Assembly: GCA_017435045.1 (NCBI GenBank) | Contig: JAFSFT010000030.1 | Span: 1 to 64,000 of the forward strand | DNA length: 64,000 nucleotides | Direction of reading: 5' to 3' | Source of the DNA: Oscillospiraceae bacterium | Lineage (GTDB): Bacteria; Bacillota; Clostridia; Oscillospirales; Ruminococcaceae | In this document: positions 51,257 through 59,819 of the stretch, piece after piece | Layout of the letters: each line of letters opens with the position of its first letter | Position numbering within the stretch: position 1 is the stretch's first letter | Made by a program: the position numbers and the translations under genes | The notes under the pieces: generated by a model | Database searches by the model: none | Seen by the model: only the letters and a program-made list of their open reading frames with translations | What the model was told of the DNA's origin: nothing

Positions 51257-52534
51257 TTATTTGCCAATCATAATGCGGATAATTTCTTCGTTTGTTTCTT
51301 TCATACCCTGTCTTGCAAGGCGACCCACATTTTTGATTGTCTGTTCTGCAGTGTCAGCAACAATGCCGTCGTCAGGCTGCAGATCCTGTCCCATAAGATG
51401 CATACGATAGCCTATAATACCTGCTTCAACAGCAGTTGCAATTTTGCTTGCACAGCTTGCCTTTGCACCGTCACAAACCATGCCGCCTGTGGTGCAGATT
51501 GCGTTTACAACAGTGTGGCCGATTGCATCAACATCGCCGCCCAGCAGATATGCAATGCCAGCACCGGCACCAGCACCAGCACTTACAGCACCGCAGAATG
51601 CAGAAAGACGGCCGATTGGTGTTTTCTGATGGATTGTAACAAGGTTTGCAAGTACAAGTGCTCTGTACATTTTTTCCTTGCCAACGTTCAGTTCTTTTGC
51701 GTATTCAATAACAGGAAGGCTGGTTGTAAGCCCCTGGTTGCCGCTGCCGGAGTTGATAACAACAGGCATTTCGCAGCCACACATTCTTGCATCAGAGCCT
51801 GCAGCAGCTTTGGCTTTTGCACGCACAAGAATATCATTGCCGTATGTGTTAATCAGCACTTTGCCAATATTGGAGCCCCAGTCACCGCGCATACCTTCTT
51901 CAGAGATGGCAGTGTTGTATTCAATCTGTCTGGAGATAACATCTTCAATATCAGCAATATCAACGGTTTCTGCAAAGTCATAGATTTCGCTGAGGGAAAG
52001 CAGAGAGTGGTCTGTAAGACCGCTTTCGTCTTCGCCTTCAACTTCAACACTGAGCAGAACTTCGCCGTTCTTTTCGATATGTACGATATTTGTGTGATAG
52101 TTTACAATACGAACTTTTGCATATTCGTCGCCGCTGTAAACAGTTACGATAATATCAAATGTCATACCATTGTGGAAATGGTGTACTTCGATAGGAACAT
52201 TTTCCATAAATGTTCTCATACCTGCAATTTCTTCAGGTGTCACCTCACTGATAACTTCCAGCATTTTTTCACTTTTGCCTGCAACGATACCTGCAGTTGC
52301 TGCAGCAGGAATACCTTTGAGACCATCGGTGTTAGGAACGATAACACTTTTAACATTTTTTATAATACTTCCGCTTGCGCCGACTACAACACGGTCAGGC
52401 TGTGTGCCGAGAACTTCTTTTGCCTTTGCAGCACAGAATGCCAGTGCAATCGGCTCTGTACAGCCCATAGCAGGAACCAGTTCTTCTCTCAGAATCTGAA
52501 CAAAAGAAGCGTATTTTACATCATCTTTTTTCAT
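51257..52534 (-). CDS. cyuA: L-cysteine desulfidase (CyuA/UPF0597 family)
   Basis: 425 residues of the UPF0597 family related to the L-serine dehydratase alpha domain. Cys25 in MGCTEP and the later Cys in MCGCEMP and CTTGGMVCDGAKASC fit the Fe-S site and catalytic residues of CyuA. It would break L-cysteine into pyruvate, ammonia and sulfide; serine use cannot be excluded. AGAAAGGAG precedes the ATG. The symporter gene follows after 151 bases with its own promoter. Confidence 0.85.
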   Translation of the reverse strand: MKKDDVKYASFVQILREELVPAMGCTEPIALAFCAAKAKEVLGTQPDRVVVGASGSIIKNVKSVIVPNTDGLKGIPAAATAGIVAGKSEKMLEVISEVTPEEIAGMRTFMENVPIEVHHFHNGMTFDIIVTVYSGDEYAKVRIVNYHTNIVHIEKNGEVLLSVEVEGEDESGLTDHSLLSLSEIYDFAETVDIADIEDVISRQIEYNTAISEEGMRGDWGSNIGKVLINTYGNDILVRAKAKAAAGSDARMCGCEMPVVINSGSGNQGLTTSLPVIEYAKELNVGKEKMYRALVLANLVTIHQKTPIGRLSAFCGAVSAGAGAGAGIAYLLGGDVDAIGHTVVNAICTTGGMVCDGAKASCASKIATAVEAGIIGYRMHLMGQDLQPDDGIVADTAEQTIKNVGRLARQGMKETNEEIIRIMIGK

Positions 52535-52660
52535 CTGATTTTCTCCTTTCTTTACTTTTAAACGTTAAATAATACATTGCAGTAATATGTATATTTATAG
52601 CTATAATAATATATTATTTTTAAGAAAAAGTAAATGTTTTTATCTGTTATGTATAAATAA

Positions 52661-52691
52661 AAAAGCACTTTCGGCAGAAAAGTGCTTTTTG
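52661..52691 (-). terminator. Terminator of the NifX-like gene
   Basis: AAAAGCACTT and AAGTGCTTTT pair around a 9-base loop, with a T-rich flank on the minus strand, 18 bases after the stop at 52709. Confidence 0.8.
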
Positions 52692-52708
52692 TTGATTGTT
52701 TATACTGA

Positions 52709-53113
52709 TTATTCGTGGCATTTGTGCTCACCACAGCCTTGAGCGTGACTGTGACAATCGTGGCTGTGCCCATGTTCGCCGTGATGGTCACATTTTACAG
52801 CAGGATTATATACAAGGCTGTTTTTAAGCAAAGCAGCAACAGCTGTATCTGCATTACCCTTAACACCGCCGTATAGTTTTATTCCGGCCTGTGTAAGGGC
52901 TTGCTGTGCACCGCCGCCGATACCGCCGCATATAAGTACAGAAACGTCAAGTCCTTTCAGGAAACCGGCAAGAGCACCGTGGCCTGAGCCACCTGCATTT
53001 ATTACTCTTGCGGCAGTTACTGAGCCTTCTGTTACATCGTAAATTTTAAACTGTTCTGTGTGGCCGAAATGCTGGAAAACATCTCCGTTTTCATATGTTA
53101 CTGCAATTCTCAT
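52709..53113 (-). CDS. NifX/NifB-C-like metallocluster-binding protein with a His/Cys tail
   Basis: 134 residues. The dinitrogenase iron-molybdenum cofactor-binding fold fills about residues 1-105 (VFQHFGHTEQFKIYDV, GLDVSVLICGGIGGGAQQAL). A tail of about 25 residues follows with roughly a dozen His and Cys (CDHHGEHGHSHDCHSH). No nitrogenase genes are present. Stand-alone members may carry or store metal clusters. It follows the DUF134 gene by 18 bases, a frequent pairing. Confidence 0.88.
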   Translation of the reverse strand: MRIAVTYENGDVFQHFGHTEQFKIYDVTEGSVTAARVINAGGSGHGALAGFLKGLDVSVLICGGIGGGAQQALTQAGIKLYGGVKGNADTAVAALLKNSLVYNPAVKCDHHGEHGHSHDCHSHAQGCGEHKCHE

Positions 53114-53131
53114 GGTAAAACCTCCTGGTTA

Positions 53132-53482
53132 CTATCTGATGTCTGATTTTCTGTGTTTGTGGCATCCCCCACATCCACACTGATGTTCTTTTCCGTCGCA
53201 AAGTTCATAATCGCCGCCTTCTATTTTCAGTGCAGCACCATCAACAAGCATAGCAGCAAGCTTGCCCCTGGCACTTGTATATATTTGCTGTACAGTAGTG
53301 CGCGCAATTCTCATATATGCACCACACTCCTCCTGAGAAAAACCCTCCTTGTCGATGAGGCGTATTGTTTCATATTCATCAACAGTCAGGGTTATATATT
53401 CAGATGAACGTATACCTCTTGGTTTGAATTCATTTATATTGGGCAGACGACATACTTTTCGGCATTTTTTAGGACGCGGCAA
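53132..53482 (-). CDS. DUF134 putative DNA-binding protein
   Basis: 116 residues with the DUF134 start PRPKKCRKVCRLP, a sigma-70 region-4-like helix-turn-helix (LTVDEYETIRLIDKEGFSQEECGAYMRIARTTVQQIYTSAR) and a C-terminal Cys/His cluster (HQCGCGGCHKHRK). I start at the TTG at 53482, because a perfect GGAGGTG lies 8 bases upstream and homologues start with the same PRP sequence. Two palindromes upstream suggest autoregulation, possibly metal- or redox-dependent. Confidence 0.88.
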   Translation of the reverse strand: MPRPKKCRKVCRLPNINEFKPRGIRSSEYITLTVDEYETIRLIDKEGFSQEECGAYMRIARTTVQQIYTSARGKLAAMLVDGAALKIEGGDYELCDGKEHQCGCGGCHKHRKSDIR

Positions 53483-53513
53483 ATTATAACACCTCCGATA
53501 TTTTATATACAAT

Positions 53514-53561
53514 ATTATACATTATTTGTGACATATGTCAATAATGAAAATGGCATATGCC
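53514..53561 (-). promoter_or_regulatory. Promoter and paired CATATG palindromes of the DUF134/NifX-like operon
   Basis: On the minus strand TTGACA (53536-53541) and TATAAT (53514-53519) are 16 bases apart. The palindrome tgacatatgtca (53529-53540) overlaps the -35, and ggcatatgcc (53552-53561) lies upstream. Their centres are 22 bases apart, two helical turns, on one face of the DNA. Confidence 0.65.
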
Positions 53562-53666
53562 GTAAATATGATTGTGATTTGTGTAAATTATTGTATTAAA
53601 TGGCAGTTATTTAATAATATATAATTTGGATTTTTACAAATAATACGGTAAAAGGAGGATAAAACT

Positions 53667-53960
53667 ATGGCTGATAAAAAAAGAAACAAAAAGGTTGGAA
53701 AACTGCCAAGAGGAACTGTGTATTCGCAGGTACCCAAGACGCCTGATGAATATCTGGACAGGATAATGCAGGAAACGCTGGCGGCGGTGGTGGAAAAGGA
53801 AACCTATCCGCGCGGCAGGGATGAGGATTCTGTAAGCGAGGAAGATGATACGCAGATTTACTATACACCTATGGAAAAATACAAAAAAGACGGAAGATAC
53901 GAACAGGACCCGTATACTGTGGCACAGCATATGGAGGACAGAACACAGTTTCGCCATTAA
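53667..53960 (+). CDS. Small charged protein, unknown family
   Basis: 97 residues, highly charged, with no membrane segment. It begins with a basic MADKKRNKKVGKLPRG and has an acidic centre and YYTPMEKYKKDG. AAAAGGAGG lies 9 bases before the ATG, so it is likely translated. A terminator follows after 3 bases. Function unknown. Confidence 0.68.
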   Translation: MADKKRNKKVGKLPRGTVYSQVPKTPDEYLDRIMQETLAAVVEKETYPRGRDEDSVSEEDDTQIYYTPMEKYKKDGRYEQDPYTVAQHMEDRTQFRH

Positions 53961-53963
53961 TAC

Positions 53964-54003
53964 AGACAGCCCGCTTGTAAAAGTATATACAAGTGGGCTG
54001 TCT
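53964..54003 (+). terminator. Terminator after the small charged protein gene
   Basis: A 15-base stem (agacagcccgcttgt / acaagtgggctgtct, with one G-T pair) and a 10-base loop, with a T-rich tail. Confidence 0.82.
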
Positions 54004-54018
54004 TGTTATAGATGGCTG

Positions 54019-54047
54019 TTGAGAAAAAAGCATAAATATGTTAAAAT
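54019..54047 (+). promoter_or_regulatory. Promoter of the two-component operon
   Basis: TTGAGA (54019-54024) and TAAAAT (54042-54047) are 17 bases apart, 31 bases before the response-regulator ATG. Confidence 0.55.
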
Positions 54048-54077
54048 AATACAATCTCTAAAGCAGGAGGCAAAATT

Positions 54078-54746
54078 ATGTATAATATTTTAATATGCGA
54101 TGATGAAGAGGGCATCAGAACCCTTATATCAAAATATGCAAAATACGAAGGACATAATGTAACAACTGCCGAAAACGGTCAGATTGCTGTTCAGGAATGT
54201 ATGAAGAATAAATTTGACATTATAATTCTTGACATTATGATGCCTATGCTGGACGGCTTTGAAACAGCAAGAAAAATCCGCGAGTTTTCTCAGGTGCCAA
54301 TCATTATGCTTTCTGCACGTGGTGAAGAGTACGACAGAATACATGGATTTGAAATAGGTGCAGACGATTATGTTGTAAAACCTTTTTCGCCCAAAGAACT
54401 GATGATGCGTGTTGACGTAATTATGCGTCGTGTTCTGGCACAGAAAGGACAGCACGAAACCTATAAAAAAGATGGCTTATATATAGATTTTACTGCACGC
54501 AAGGTTTTTGTGGACGATGAGGAAACCGACCTTGCACCGAAGGAATGTGAACTTTTATTCTATCTTGTAAAGAACAAAGGCGTTGCAGTAAGCCGTGAAA
54601 GGCTGATGAGCGATATATGGGGGTACGAGTTTTTTGGTGATGACAGAACGCTTGATACCCATATCAAGCTTTTGAGAAAGCATATAGGTCAGTACAGCCG
54701 TTTTATTGTAACTCTGAGGGGGATAGGGTACAGATTTGAAGAATAG
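54078..54746 (+). CDS. OmpR/PhoB-type response regulator
   Basis: 222 residues: a receiver domain (acidic pocket CDDEE, phosphoacceptor Asp52 in IIILDIMMPMLDG, conserved Lys in YVVKPFS) and a winged-helix DNA-binding domain (about 125-222; LMSDIWGYEFFGDDRTLDTHIKLLR). AGGAGG precedes the ATG. It overlaps the kinase gene by 11 bases. Confidence 0.94.
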   Translation: MYNILICDDEEGIRTLISKYAKYEGHNVTTAENGQIAVQECMKNKFDIIILDIMMPMLDGFETARKIREFSQVPIIMLSARGEEYDRIHGFEIGADDYVVKPFSPKELMMRVDVIMRRVLAQKGQHETYKKDGLYIDFTARKVFVDDEETDLAPKECELLFYLVKNKGVAVSRERLMSDIWGYEFFGDDRTLDTHIKLLRKHIGQYSRFIVTLRGIGYRFEE

Positions 54747-56220
54747 TTTTTTAAAAAAAGGCATCCTGTCAGATAATTTGAGCTTAAGGGTAAAGATACA
54801 TCTTTATGTAATGGCTTTTCTTGTGGCACTTATGGTTGCTTTGTGGCTTATGCAGGTTGTGTTTTTCAATGCGCTGTACCGTCAGGTAAAAAGACGTGAG
54901 GTTATGCAGGTTGCTGTGGTTATGGAAAATGTCATAAACGACATATATCCAGTTCAGCATCTGGTAAGTGTTGTAGCAGAAAAAGAAGTCTGCATAATGG
55001 TGTTTGACGCTGATATGAATCAGGTACAGTCTCTTGACGGCCCGGGAAACTGTGTTATACATAAGATGAGCCATGACGAGCAGGTTGAGGCTATTCAAAG
55101 GGTACTGGGGGACCACACCAGGCAGTTTCTGGAATATGAGCAGGAGGAGGACCAGACTTACCGTCTTGTAACCCGTTCTGCCAGCAGCGAGTTCAGAATT
55201 TTCAAAGAATCGGGTGCACCGCAGATAATACTTTACGCCAAGGAAATAAAGGATAAAAATGGCGATAAATATACTATACTTATAAATGCACAGGACGAGC
55301 CTGTGGAGGCTATAATAACCACAACACGTACTGTACTTTCGCTGGTTTCCATTTTCTCTCTGGTATTCGCTTGGTTTCTTATACTTATTATGGCAAGAAG
55401 TATATCCGACCCTATTGAGGAAATCAACGAAAAGGCAAAGGTACTTGCAGAGGGAAAATATGATATAGATTTTGATGCAAAAGGCTATAAGGAAATTAAC
55501 GAGCTTTCTGACACTATGACCTATGCGGCAAATGAACTTTCTCACCTTGAAAAGCTGCGTCAGGAGTTTATAGCGAATGTTTCTCACGACTTGCGTACAC
55601 CGCTTACAATGATTGGTGGTTATGCCGAGGTTATGCGTGATATCCCGGGCGAAAACTCTGCTGAGAATGCACAGGTTATAATTGATGAGACCAAGCGTCT
55701 CAGCAATATGGTAAGTGATGTACTTAATCTGTCTAAAATTCAGTCAGGTGCAGAAAAACCGGACCTGGCAAGATATAACCTTACCGAAAGTATAAAATTT
55801 ATAATACAGAATGTTTCTGAACTGCTCAAAGGCGAAGGATACAGTATTAAATTTGACTACAGTGGTGATATCGAGGTTGTAGCGGATAAAACCCTTATCG
55901 ACCAGTGCTTCTATAATCTTCTGACCAATGCAATAAGCTACAGCAGCGAGAATAAAACTGTCATAGTAAAGCAGAGGGTAATTGATGACAGTGTAAGAAT
56001 AGAGGTTACCGACTTTGGCAAAGGTATTTCTCAAAATGATATACCTTATATCTGGGAACGCTATTATAAAAACAAGGCAGGCCGTGTAAAAAATATAAAG
56101 AGTACAGGTCTGGGTTTATCCATTGTAAAAACCTTTATTACTGTTCATGGCGGCGAATACGGTGTGAACTCTGTAGAAGGCAAAGGCAGCACATTCTGGT
56201 TTAAAATCAAAATTGAATAA
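54736..56220 (+). CDS. Sensor histidine kinase
   Basis: 494 residues. Two membrane helices (about 22-44 and 200-220) frame an extracytoplasmic sensor domain of about 155 residues, followed by HAMP (about 220-270), HisKA (phosphorylated His284 in NVSHDLRTPL) and HATPase (NLLTNAISYS, DFGKGI, STGLGLSIVK). The TTG at 54736 lies inside the end of the regulator gene and suits translational coupling, although its ribosome binding site is weak; a TTG at 54778 or an ATG at 54811 are alternatives, the last cutting into the first helix. Signal unknown. Confidence 0.92.
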   Translation: MKNSFLKKGILSDNLSLRVKIHLYVMAFLVALMVALWLMQVVFFNALYRQVKRREVMQVAVVMENVINDIYPVQHLVSVVAEKEVCIMVFDADMNQVQSLDGPGNCVIHKMSHDEQVEAIQRVLGDHTRQFLEYEQEEDQTYRLVTRSASSEFRIFKESGAPQIILYAKEIKDKNGDKYTILINAQDEPVEAIITTTRTVLSLVSIFSLVFAWFLILIMARSISDPIEEINEKAKVLAEGKYDIDFDAKGYKEINELSDTMTYAANELSHLEKLRQEFIANVSHDLRTPLTMIGGYAEVMRDIPGENSAENAQVIIDETKRLSNMVSDVLNLSKIQSGAEKPDLARYNLTESIKFIIQNVSELLKGEGYSIKFDYSGDIEVVADKTLIDQCFYNLLTNAISYSSENKTVIVKQRVIDDSVRIEVTDFGKGISQNDIPYIWERYYKNKAGRVKNIKSTGLGLSIVKTFITVHGGEYGVNSVEGKGSTFWFKIKIE

Positions 56221-56226
56221 AAAAAT

Positions 56227-56267
56227 AATCTGTACATCGTGTGTTAAAAGGTGTACAGATTTTTTTA
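56227..56267 (+). terminator. Terminator of the two-component operon
   Basis: aatctgtaca (56227-56236) pairs with tgtacagatt (56252-56261), then TTTTTTA, 7 bases after the stop. Confidence 0.85.
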
Positions 56268-56383
56268 TCTGATATTTCAGTGGGAAATATCTGTAATCTA
56301 TGCGAAAAGAAGATGCTTCTTAATTGGGAGTTTTGCAAAAAACTTCTCAGGCCTAAATCCTGAAAGTTATACAAAAAAATAAA

Positions 56384-56409
56384 AACCACTGAAACTTGTT
56401 CAGTGGTTC
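56384..56409 (-). terminator. Terminator of tRNA-Gln
   Basis: AACCACTGAA and TTCAGTGGTT pair around a 5-base loop on the minus strand, followed by TTTATTTTTTTG, just after the CCA end. Confidence 0.85.
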
Positions 56410-56413
56410 TCAT

Positions 56414-56489
56414 TGGCTGGGGTACTAGGATTCGAACCTAGGGAATGTTGGAGTCAGAGTCCAATGCCTTACCGCTTGGCGATACCCCA
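56414..56489 (-). tRNA. tRNA-Gln (CTG)
   Basis: A 76-base cloverleaf on the minus strand: acceptor TGGGGTA/TACCCCA, anticodon stem TTGGA/TCCAA with the loop CTCTGAC (anticodon CTG), T-arm GGTTCGAATCC, encoded CCA. It has its own promoter and terminator. Confidence 0.95.
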
Positions 56490-56506
56490 ATGACTAACGC
56501 TCATAT

Positions 56507-56535
56507 ATAATAGCACATCAAAATCGATTTGTAAA
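56507..56535 (-). promoter_or_regulatory. Promoter of tRNA-Gln
   Basis: On the minus strand TTTACA (56530-56535) and TATTAT (56507-56512) are 17 bases apart, 18 bases before the tRNA 5' end. Confidence 0.75.
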
Positions 56536-56719
56536 GGGGTTTTTGCAAATTTTTTTAAATTTTTTCAAAAAAATTTTAATGATGGTGTTTTTTACATAAA
56601 CTGTATATAAAAAATGCCGTATGTGTACAGGAGTTTTATAATAAAAGTGTGTTAAGTTTACAGCTTTACAATATATCAGGCTGCAAAACTGTTTGTATTT
56701 GTATAATTTGAAAAAAATA

Positions 56720-56776
56720 TTGACATTCTCGATTATCGAGAATATACTGAAATCAAGGATATACTCGAATATCGAG
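56720..56776 (+). promoter_or_regulatory. Promoter and twin operators of the second PadR locus
   Basis: TTGACA (56720-56725) and TATACT (56743-56748) are 17 bases apart. The spacer is filled by the perfect inverted repeat attctcgat-t-atcgagaat (56725-56743). A second copy of its core, CTCGA-ATA-TCGAG (56764-56776), lies between the -10 and the ribosome binding site. Repressor binding at either would block transcription. Confidence 0.78.
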
Positions 56777-56792
56777 AATGAGAGGTGGCAAT

Positions 56793-57116
56793 ATGCCAAG
56801 AGCAAAATTTCAGACACTTACAGAACAGATGTTTTATATTCTGCTGTGTTTAAAAAACGAGTGTTACGGCATGGATATACTGGACAGGGTGCCCGCCATG
56901 ACAAACGGCAGAGTAAATGTGGGTTCAGGCACTTTGTATAATCTTCTGGAGCAGTTTCTGGAGGAGGGGTTTATAGATGAAACCAAGGTGGAGGGACGCC
57001 GCCGCAGCTATATAATAATGCCAAAAGGCATAGAGATGCTGGACAAGGAGGTAGAGCGTCTTACAGCACAGCTGGCAGACTATAACAGCATTTTCAGAAA
57101 GGGAGAGGCACAATGA
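56793..57116 (+). CDS. PadR-family transcriptional regulator
   Basis: 107 residues with the PadR winged helix (LTEQMFYILLCLKNECYGMDIL, NVGSGTLYNLLEQFLEEGFIDE) and a C-terminal helix. I start at ATG 56793, because GAGAGGTGG precedes it. It overlaps the DUF2812 gene by 4 bases. Twin palindromes at its promoter indicate autorepression of the operon. Confidence 0.92.
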   Translation: MPRAKFQTLTEQMFYILLCLKNECYGMDILDRVPAMTNGRVNVGSGTLYNLLEQFLEEGFIDETKVEGRRRSYIIMPKGIEMLDKEVERLTAQLADYNSIFRKGEAQ

Positions 57117-58510
57117 GAAAGACAAAAAGGGTTATAGCACAGTTTACTTTTTATGACCGCACAGGCATACAGCAATTTCTGGAAAAGCAGGCACTTAAAG
57201 GCTGGATGCTGGAAAAAATATCATCATATGGGTGGAAATTCCGCCGCATAGAGCCGCAGAAAATCAACTTTGCAGTGACATATTTTCCCGAGGCTTCAAT
57301 GTTTGACCCCGAGCCGGGAGAAAATCAGAAAAGCTTCTGGGACCTGTGCGAGCACACAGGCTGGCAGCTGGCAAGCCACAATGCGCAGATGCAGATTTTT
57401 TATAATAAAAGGGAAAATCCTGTTCCTATAGAAACTGACCCGGAAACCGAACTGGAAACCATAGAAAAATCTGCAAAGAAATCCTATCTTATAAGTTACT
57501 ATATCCTTGCGGCCTGTGCTGTTTTACAGGTAGCCCTTGGAGTATGGCAGTTTTCCAACGACCCTGTGGAATATCTGTCAATGGGTTCAAGTATGTTTTC
57601 GGCATTGTGCTGGACTATACTTATAACAATGTGTTCACTTGAAATAGGCGGATACTTTGTATGGCGAAGAAAGGCAAGAAAGGCAATTGATGAAACAGGA
57701 GAGTTTACAGCAACAAGAGGCTTCCGCAATATTCAGCTGACTATGATGTGGATTATACTTGCGATATTTGCTGTATTTATTTTCACAATAGAACGCAGAT
57801 TTGCCGTTATAGTGGTAATTGCAACCTTTGCAGTCGGCCTGCTGGCATCTGCAGTATGGGGCTTTTCCGCACTGCTTAAAAGATTTAAGGTGTCGGCAAA
57901 GGCAAACCGTATTGCTACAATAATAGCAATAATTGTTATGTCGTTTGGGTTTACCGGTTTTGTTGCAATATGTGTTCTTGATGCGGTTATATCATCGGAC
58001 TGGTTTGAAAGGGAAGCCGCCTATACCTACGAATACAAGGGTGTGGAATGGAAGGTTTACGATGATGAGCTGCCGCTTATGGTAGAGGATATGGTTGAAA
58101 CCGATTACGATGGATATTCCACAAGCTGGTATGGCAACGAATCGGTATTTCTTGCAAAGCACGATGCATATCAGCGTCCGCGAATGGACGACCTTAAGGA
58201 GCCTTATCTGCAGTATACATTGGTAAAGGTCAAAATGCCTTTCCTTTATGATTTTATCCATAAACAGATGCTGAAAGACTTTCCGCGAAATTATGGTGTA
58301 ACTTATGAAGAGTATGAATTTTACGAAAGAGCGGTGGAAATTGATGCCTCAGAATGGGGTGCAAACCATGCATATCAGATTTATATGGGGGACAGTGCTG
58401 AAAATGAATATCTTTTGTGCTATAATGATTGCATAATAGAGCTGAGACCTGATTATGAAATGATTATTACCCCACAGGCAAAGGCCAATGTGGGCAGAAT
58501 CTTCGGCTGA
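57113..58510 (+). CDS. Large DUF2812 membrane protein
   Basis: 465 residues: the DUF2812 domain (about 1-110; FLEKQALKGWMLEKISSYGWKF), about five membrane helices (about 127-150, 160-180, 205-225, 230-252 and 265-290) and an extracytoplasmic C-terminal domain of about 170 residues. It is much longer than the DUF2812 protein at 1.6-2.1 kb. The ATG overlaps the padR stop. The partnership with PadR suggests it reports on or responds to an envelope signal; this is inference. Confidence 0.85.
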   Translation: MRKTKRVIAQFTFYDRTGIQQFLEKQALKGWMLEKISSYGWKFRRIEPQKINFAVTYFPEASMFDPEPGENQKSFWDLCEHTGWQLASHNAQMQIFYNKRENPVPIETDPETELETIEKSAKKSYLISYYILAACAVLQVALGVWQFSNDPVEYLSMGSSMFSALCWTILITMCSLEIGGYFVWRRKARKAIDETGEFTATRGFRNIQLTMMWIILAIFAVFIFTIERRFAVIVVIATFAVGLLASAVWGFSALLKRFKVSAKANRIATIIAIIVMSFGFTGFVAICVLDAVISSDWFEREAAYTYEYKGVEWKVYDDELPLMVEDMVETDYDGYSTSWYGNESVFLAKHDAYQRPRMDDLKEPYLQYTLVKVKMPFLYDFIHKQMLKDFPRNYGVTYEEYEFYERAVEIDASEWGANHAYQIYMGDSAENEYLLCYNDCIIELRPDYEMIITPQAKANVGRIFG

Positions 58511-58534
58511 AAATAGAAATAAGAGAGAAAGAAT

Positions 58535-59167
58535 ATGAAAAAGAAACTGGAATTATTATCAACAATAGCTATGCTTGTTGCGGCAATTGTCTGCATAGCG
58601 GTAAACTTTTCTGAGGCTTCATCAGGTGCAACTGTTACAGCAACAAATATAACAGCAACGGTGTTCTTTTTGCTTTTCTGGGCACTTATGACCCGTTTTG
58701 AGGCGGCAGCAAAAGTATCTGCGTTTATTGCACTGTATACAACGATATCGGGTATTGTTGCAATATGTGCATTTATGGGCGGATGGGAAAGCCTTTTTAC
58801 CAACGTTTTTACAGCACCTGCAATTATGCTGTTTTACGGTATAAAGTTTATAAATAATATCAATGTGCTGTGCGGGGTAATGAGCATTGTGTCCTTTGTA
58901 ATTCTTATCTACAGCCTTATAACACTGGCAAACAGAAAGCCTGCACCAAAGCAGGCTGTCAAGGCTGAAAAAGCAGCAGAAACAGAAGAAAAAAGCGAAA
59001 GTATTGATATTTCTGAAACCGAACTGGTTTCTGCAGCAGCAGAGTATGTTGAAATGATAAACACCTTTGAAAACAAAGAGCTTGAACTGCCTCCTGAAGA
59101 AAGCGCAGAACAGACAGCCTGTCCGCAGGAAAGTGCCGAAAACAGAGAGGAAGCCTTGCAGCAATAG
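58535..59167 (+). CDS. Four-helix membrane protein with acidic tail
   Basis: 210 residues with four predicted membrane helices (about 6-25, 33-55, 62-85 and 107-130) and a cytoplasmic tail of about 75 residues rich in Glu, Ala and Lys. No family recognised. It starts 24 bases after the DUF2812 gene, with a GAGAGAAAG ribosome binding site, and probably shares its transcript. Confidence 0.72.
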   Translation: MKKKLELLSTIAMLVAAIVCIAVNFSEASSGATVTATNITATVFFLLFWALMTRFEAAAKVSAFIALYTTISGIVAICAFMGGWESLFTNVFTAPAIMLFYGIKFINNINVLCGVMSIVSFVILIYSLITLANRKPAPKQAVKAEKAAETEEKSESIDISETELVSAAAEYVEMINTFENKELELPPEESAEQTACPQESAENREEALQQ

Positions 59168-59246
59168 CTTTTACAACTTTCTCACATTTCACACACCTTG
59201 ACTTAATATAATCAGGGTGAAAAAGTATATAAACGGAGGTGTGCCT

Positions 59247-59765
59247 GTGAATTTTGTATTCAATACAGTTTATGACCTGGAGGCTCTTACAGCGATGGCA
59301 AGGGCTGTGCGAAAAACCACACATAAAAAGCATTCGTCCCGCAGCCATAAATTTGGATGGATTGTAATACTTATAGCTGTTTTATTTATAGTTTTTTCTG
59401 TGCTGACGAATAATTTTGGTGCAAATACTGTTTTTACAGCGGTTGCCGCTCTGGTTATGCTTGCAGCATTGATATGGGAGGACCGCCTTAACGCCTTTAT
59501 AGCATCAAAGCGTATGATGAAAGGTACGGAAAGCGGAGTTGTTACCTTCAGTGAGGACAGTTATGTATCTGAAACAGAGGTTGGCACAACCGAGTTCAGG
59601 TACAATGCAATTGAGGCTGTTGCAAAACGCAGGGATTATGTTGTATTTGTTTTCAGCCGACGTCATGCACAGGTTTACGACCTGCGCGCTATGACCAACG
59701 GAACACCAAAGGATTTCTGTAAATTTATCGAACAGAAAACAGGTTTGCAGATAGAAAAGATTTAG
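59247..59765 (+). CDS. YcxB-like membrane protein
   Basis: 172 residues: two membrane helices (about 37-55 and 60-77) and a C-terminal YcxB-like domain (TEFRYNAIEAVAKRRDYVVFVFSRRHAQVYDLR). I start at the GTG at 59247, because a perfect GGAGGT lies 6 bases upstream; the ORF can be opened at 59217 but that start has no ribosome binding site. Function unknown. Confidence 0.75.
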   Translation: MNFVFNTVYDLEALTAMARAVRKTTHKKHSSRSHKFGWIVILIAVLFIVFSVLTNNFGANTVFTAVAALVMLAALIWEDRLNAFIASKRMMKGTESGVVTFSEDSYVSETEVGTTEFRYNAIEAVAKRRDYVVFVFSRRHAQVYDLRAMTNGTPKDFCKFIEQKTGLQIEKI

Positions 59766-59819
59766 TGTTCCGTATACAAAAAAAGTTGTACAGGCATAAA
59801 ATCAGAAAGGGTGAAGATA

